Source: an uncultured Bacilli bacterium
GTDB taxonomy: Bacteria; Bacillota_I; Bacilli_A; RF39; UBA660
Length of the DNA stretch: 9,159 nucleotides
Reading direction: 5' to 3'
Assembly: GCA_947624475.1 (NCBI GenBank)
Contig: CANQKK010000026.1
Coordinates: 1 to 9,159 of the forward strand
Shown in pieces: positions 6,181 through 9,159 of this stretch. The notes below the pieces were generated by a model that did no database searches, was not told the origin of the DNA, and saw nothing but the letters and a program-made list of their open reading frames with translations. How positions within the stretch are numbered: the stretch's first letter is position 1; the number at the start of each line of letters is the position of its first letter. Made by a program: the position numbers and the translations under genes.

Positions 6181-6222
6181 AGAAAAAAATCTCTATTTTT
6201 TTACTTAGTAGAGATTTTTTTT
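6178..6222. terminator. Bidirectional terminator with three alternating arms between vanY and the SpoVB-like gene
   Basis: TAGAGA (6178-6183), TCTCTA (6190-6195) and TAGAGA (6209-6214) share a central arm. On the + strand the first pair gives a 6-bp hairpin followed by seven T residues (6196-6202). The second pair, extended by flanking A/T to about 12 bp, is followed by T residues to 6222. On the - strand, TCTCTA (6214-6209) pairs with TAGAGA (6195-6190) and is followed by seven T residues, ending the SpoVB-like gene. The first arm begins with the vanY stop; the loop holds the other gene's stop. Confidence 0.8.
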
Positions 6223-7491
6223 AACATGATAGATGTGATGAACCGTAACGACGATAATATTTAAAATACTAGAAATAATAAGACTCCATAATCCTATCTT
6301 CAAAAGACAAAGTAGAGAGAGACTGATCAGTTTAATAATGCCACCATAGAGTGTTCCTTTCATTGCTTCCTTTGCTAGTCCCATACCGGTAAGACTACTA
6401 GTAAGAGGTGCCTGAATATAATGAAGAAGAAAAAATGGAGCAGTAATACTTATATATTTTAGACCTAAAGTGGTATTATATACAAGTTTTAGAGGAATAC
6501 TAGGAATAAAGATAAAGATAAGTGTCATAGGAATACCTATTAATAACGAATAAAATATAGCCTGCTTAATCTTATATTTTGTATAAGTATAATCTTTTCT
6601 ACTATAACTATTAGATACCACGGGTAGTATTGCCGAAGAAATAGCCAGAGTAAAGAAAGACGGAAGAAGAAGCAAAGGATAGACGTAACCATTAATTATT
6701 CCATACTCCAAAGTAATATAAGAAGAAGAGTAGCCTACGCACTTTAGAATATTTGTAATAATAATTGGCTCGAAGAAATAAGTAATCGATCCGATCATTC
6801 GTGCTGCCGTATTTGGAAGAGAAATACCCATGACTTCTCTAAGTAATTGATTATCTACCTTAAAGTCCTCTAGTTTTATTTTTTCTTTCGGAAGAAAGAA
6901 AATCAGGATAACGATCGAAAATAACTCACTTAAAATATTAATTAAAACGACAAAAGTAACCGCAAGAACGAGAGAATAATGAACTAACTTTCCAATTACG
7001 AGGACTGTAAGCAAAAGTCTGACTAACTGCTCGATAATATTAGATAGTGTATTAGGAAAGACTCGTTCTTTTCCAAAAAAATATCCTTTAATAATACTTG
7101 ATATACATATAAAAGGAAGTGTTGCCCCAATAGCGATAAGTGGATAGTAAGTATCTCTATTATGAAGAAGCATATTAGATAAAATTGGTGCCATAAAAAA
7201 AATAATAATAATTAAAAAGACATTGTATAAGAGAGTAATAGGAAAGAGAGGTAAGATAAATTTCTTACTCCTTTTCTTATCTTCTGATACCAGTTTCGAA
7301 ATAGCAATAGGAACGCCGAGATTACATAGAGTAATAAAAAGATTAAAAGTCGGAAGCACCATCATATAAAGACCAATACCCTCTTCTCCGATAGCTCTAG
7401 TTAGAACAATTTTTATTACCATTCCTAAAATCTTTGTAATCATTCCCCCGATGATGAGGATGATAGTTGATTTAACAAATTTACTCTTCAT
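6205..7491 (-). CDS. spoVB: SpoVB-like lipid/polysaccharide flippase (MOP superfamily)
   Basis: A 428-residue polytopic membrane protein. The N-terminal signature (TIILIIGGMITKILGMVIKIVLTRAIGEEGIGLYMMVLPTFNL, then GVPIAISKLVSE) is typical of the SpoVB/MurJ branch of the MOP superfamily. SpoVB acts in the mother cell and is needed for spore cortex peptidoglycan, probably moving lipid II. By eye I count about 12 membrane segments. The protein is about 90 residues shorter than B. subtilis SpoVB (518 residues), with the C-terminus ending after a segment followed by HHIYHVKKNLY; it may lack the last two helices of 14-helix relatives. Unusually for this window, no Shine-Dalgarno is visible before ATG 7489-7491. 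Divergent from spoVAC, which supports the sporulation role. MurJ/YtgP-type flippases are the main alternative. Confidence 0.85.
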   Translation of the reverse strand: MKSKFVKSTIILIIGGMITKILGMVIKIVLTRAIGEEGIGLYMMVLPTFNLFITLCNLGVPIAISKLVSEDKKRSKKFILPLFPITLLYNVFLIIIIFFMAPILSNMLLHNRDTYYPLIAIGATLPFICISSIIKGYFFGKERVFPNTLSNIIEQLVRLLLTVLVIGKLVHYSLVLAVTFVVLINILSELFSIVILIFFLPKEKIKLEDFKVDNQLLREVMGISLPNTAARMIGSITYFFEPIIITNILKCVGYSSSYITLEYGIINGYVYPLLLLPSFFTLAISSAILPVVSNSYSRKDYTYTKYKIKQAIFYSLLIGIPMTLIFIFIPSIPLKLVYNTTLGLKYISITAPFFLLHYIQAPLTSSLTGMGLAKEAMKGTLYGGIIKLISLSLLCLLKIGLWSLIISSILNIIVVTVHHIYHVKKNLY

Positions 7492-7508
7492 AGTAAAATA
7501 TATGAAAG

Positions 7509-7516
7509 AATGTATA
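7509..7516 (-). promoter_or_regulatory. Candidate sigma-E-like -10 before the SpoVB-like gene
   Basis: TATACATT on the - strand matches the sigma-E -10 consensus cATACAnT at seven of eight positions, 17 bp from the start codon. A -35 match at the usual 14-15 bp spacing is poor. B. subtilis spoVB is a sigma-E gene, so the element is plausible, but the intergenic DNA is very AT-rich and the call is tentative. A TATATT 5 nt before the ATG is an alternative that would give a leaderless RNA. Confidence 0.25.
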
Positions 7517-7540
7517 AAAAATAAATAAAAATTAATACTA
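7512..7540 (+). promoter_or_regulatory. Candidate sigma-G-like promoter of the spoVA operon
   Basis: GTATA (7512-7516) fits the -35 GHATR, and AATACTA (7534-7540) fits the -10 CATnHTA at six of seven positions, with a 17-bp spacer. The B. subtilis spoVA operon is transcribed by sigma-G in the forespore. A sigma-A -10 (TACTAT, 7536-7541) overlaps but has no -35. The spoVAC ATG is 14 bp downstream, giving a leader of only about 8 nt. Confidence 0.4.
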
Positions 7541-7554
7541 TTATTGGTGATAAC

Positions 7555-7995
7555 ATGGATAAAAAAAGATATAAAAAAATAGTTGATAAAAATACTCCTA
7601 AAGAAAATTGGATCAAGAACGGCCTGATATCCTTTTTTGTCGGAGGAACTCTTGGAGCCGTATCCGAACTTCTCTTAGAGTGTTATAGCCTCATTTTTGA
7701 TATGCCACGAAAAGAGGCGGGCGTTTTAGTAATTCTGACACTAATCGTCATAGCATCAGTATTAACTGCTCTTGGAGTATTTGATTTTTTAGTAAACAAA
7801 GTCAAAGCAGCCTTGATAATTCCGATAACTGGCTTTGCTCATTCGATGACTTCGGCCGCTTTAGAATATCGAAAAGAAGGTCTCGTCTTAGGAATAGGAG
7901 CCAATATTTTTAAACTTGCCGGTACAGTAATACTCTACGGCGTCGTAGCGGTCTATTTCTTTGGAATAATAAGATTAATAATAATGGGAGGATAA
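7555..7995 (+). CDS. spoVAC: Stage V sporulation protein AC
   Basis: A 146-residue inner-membrane protein of the SpoVA channel, which moves Ca-dipicolinic acid into the forespore during sporulation and out during germination; B. subtilis SpoVAC behaves as a mechanosensitive channel. A short cytoplasmic N-terminus is followed by membrane segments at about 23-45, 57-78, 84-104 and 116-142. The family signature PITGFAHSMTSAALEYRKEGLVLGIGANIFKLAG (about 90-123) is almost identical to the Bacillus protein. Length matches (about 150). The ribosome site is modest (GGTGA 7546-7550, 4 nt from ATG 7555). First gene of the operon; spoVAD begins 1 bp after its stop codon. Confidence 0.97.
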   Translation: MDKKRYKKIVDKNTPKENWIKNGLISFFVGGTLGAVSELLLECYSLIFDMPRKEAGVLVILTLIVIASVLTALGVFDFLVNKVKAALIIPITGFAHSMTSAALEYRKEGLVLGIGANIFKLAGTVILYGVVAVYFFGIIRLIIMGG

Positions 7996-7996
7996 A

Positions 7997-8992
7997 ATGA
8001 CGACAAAATATAATAATGTATATATAGAAGACACTTACACTGTGTGTGGTAACTACGAAAGTGATGGCCCACTGGCAAAATATTTTGATAAAAAGCACGA
8101 AAAAGACTTGTACTTTGGTGAAAAGACTTTTGAAAAAGCCGAGGTTAAATTACTTAAAGAAGCAGTAGAAGGTATCTTAAATAAGACAAATATTAAAGAA
8201 GAAGATATCGATTTATTAATATCGGGAGACTTACAAAATCAAATAGCCGCCTCGGACTATATGGCAAGAGATTATAATATTCCTTTTTTAGGTATCTTTG
8301 AAGCCTGTGCTACCTCAGGTGAAGGACTACTTATAGGAAGCACATTTATCGAAAGTAAAAAATCCAAAAGAGTTCTCGTAACTACTTCAAGTCACAATAT
8401 GGTCTCGGAAAAACAATTTCGAAATCCAACCGAATATGGAGCACCAAAACACAAGACGGCAACCTTTACGACAACCGGTTCGGTCGCAGTACTTCTAACG
8501 AACCAAAAAAGTAAAATAAAAATAGAGTCTTCGACAATTGGTAAAGTAATGGATCTTGGGATAGCAGACCCTAATCATATGGGAGCAGTAATGGCTCCCG
8601 CTGCCGGCGAAGTAATTGCCAAACATTTAAAAGATACTAAAAGAAAGGCAAGTTACTACGACTTAATTCTGACCGGCGACTTAGGAATTTATGGAAAGAA
8701 TATCTTAAAAGAATATCTGATGACTAATTACAATATCGATATATCGGATAACTACAATGACTGTGGTACGATGATTTTTGATTTAGATCACCAGCCAGTA
8801 CTCGCAGGAGGCTCAGGGCCTGTCTGTTCGGGTCTCGTAATATTTGGATATATCTATAAAGAAATGTTAAAAAGAAAATACAAAAAAATCCTCATAGTAC
8901 CAACCGGTGCCATCTTCTCGCCAACCTTTACTTTTCAAAAAGAGACAATTCCAAGTATTGCCAATGCTATAAGTTTGGAGGTTGAAATCTAA
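7997..8992 (+). CDS. spoVAD: Stage V sporulation protein AD
   Basis: A 331-residue thiolase-fold protein (338 in B. subtilis) that binds dipicolinic acid at the forespore membrane and is needed for its uptake. The fold resembles beta-ketoacyl synthase III but it is not a known condensing enzyme. Visible family features are LLISGDLQNQIAASDY (about 73-88), the equivalent of the thiolase Cys loop (GIFEACATSGEG, Cys104), LILTGDLGIYG (about 223-233), the GGSGPVCSGLVIFGY loop (about 271-285), and the C-terminal VPTGAIFSPTFTFQKETIPSIANAISLE. The Cys-loop text departs from the usual FGACSTSMEG form. Ribosome site GGGAGG (7986-7991) lies in the end of spoVAC, 5 nt from the ATG. The stop overlaps the spoVAE start by one base, so the three genes look translationally coupled. 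Confidence 0.97.
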   Translation: MTTKYNNVYIEDTYTVCGNYESDGPLAKYFDKKHEKDLYFGEKTFEKAEVKLLKEAVEGILNKTNIKEEDIDLLISGDLQNQIAASDYMARDYNIPFLGIFEACATSGEGLLIGSTFIESKKSKRVLVTTSSHNMVSEKQFRNPTEYGAPKHKTATFTTTGSVAVLLTNQKSKIKIESSTIGKVMDLGIADPNHMGAVMAPAAGEVIAKHLKDTKRKASYYDLILTGDLGIYGKNILKEYLMTNYNIDISDNYNDCGTMIFDLDHQPVLAGGSGPVCSGLVIFGYIYKEMLKRKYKKILIVPTGAIFSPTFTFQKETIPSIANAISLEVEI

Positions 8993-9159
8993 TGACTTAT
9001 GTTTATGCTTTTCTCTTTTGTGGAACGGTCTGTCTAATCGCCCAATTAATTCTCGATAATACGAAATTGACTCCCGGACACGTGACGAGTATATTTGTCG
9101 TAGTGGGTGCTTTTCTCGATATCTTCGGTATCTACGATAAAATTGTCCTCTACGCTGGA
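8992..9159 (+). CDS. spoVAE: Stage V sporulation protein AE, 3'-truncated
   Basis: The first 56 codons of the next SpoVA membrane protein. ATG 8992 overlaps the spoVAD stop in TAATG, with GGAGG at 8977-8981 upstream. The residues read FLFCGTVCLIAQLILD, then NTKLTPGHVTSIFVVVGAFLDIFGIYDKIVLYAG, close to the B. subtilis SpoVAE (AEb) N-terminus (a 'GQLLLDKTKLTPAHV' and 'LGLYDKLIDFAGAG' pattern) with two membrane segments so far. The C, D, E order is the conserved core of spoVA operons in Bacilli and Clostridia. The remainder lies beyond the window. Confidence 0.93.
   Translation, partial: MTYVYAFLFCGTVCLIAQLILDNTKLTPGHVTSIFVVVGAFLDIFGIYDKIVLYAG

Overview
This window is AT-rich chromosomal DNA from a low-GC Bacillota, probably an uncultured or gut-type Bacilli or Erysipelotrichia-like lineage. 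The evidence is an endospore-specific set (SpoVAC, SpoVAD, SpoVAE and a SpoVB-like flippase), Bacillus-type AGGAGG ribosome binding sites, a zinc-ribbon L33, an EF-P carrying the Bacillus-type Lys32 loop, and a PBP2b/PbpA-like class B PBP. TGG is used for Trp and TGA appears as a stop, so the standard bacterial code fits. I see no mobile element, CRISPR array, tRNA or rRNA.

Layout, left to right. The 3' part of nfo (endonuclease IV, + strand, cut by the window edge) converges on a DUF2624-like small gene (- strand) over a bidirectional terminator. A class B penicillin-binding protein follows on the + strand with its own terminator. Next is a two-gene ribosomal operon, rpmG (L33) then efp (EF-P), again closed by a terminator. 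A further + operon carries an unrecognised 188-residue protein overlapping xerD. A 188-bp gap after xerD holds what looks like a degraded recX 3' end and a candidate promoter, followed by a membrane-anchored VanY-family D,D-carboxypeptidase. A three-armed bidirectional terminator separates vanY from a convergent SpoVB-like gene. A 63-bp divergent intergenic region then leads to spoVAC-spoVAD-spoVAE, the last cut by the right edge.

The right third is a sporulation block: the SpoVA proteins take dipicolinic acid into the forespore, and SpoVB-type flippases act in cortex peptidoglycan assembly in the mother cell. The left two thirds are housekeeping: base excision repair, elongation peptidoglycan synthesis, translation, and chromosome dimer resolution. 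No gene-free stretch reaches 300 bp.

Recurring architecture. Hairpin terminators repeatedly include the stop codon or the last codons of the upstream gene. Three vegetative-type promoters share an extended -10 of the form TATGnTAwAAT. Leaders appear very short. The best candidates for follow-up are the divergent sporulation promoter region, the recX-like remnant, and the unknown xerD-linked protein. I did not find a clearly new biological system here.
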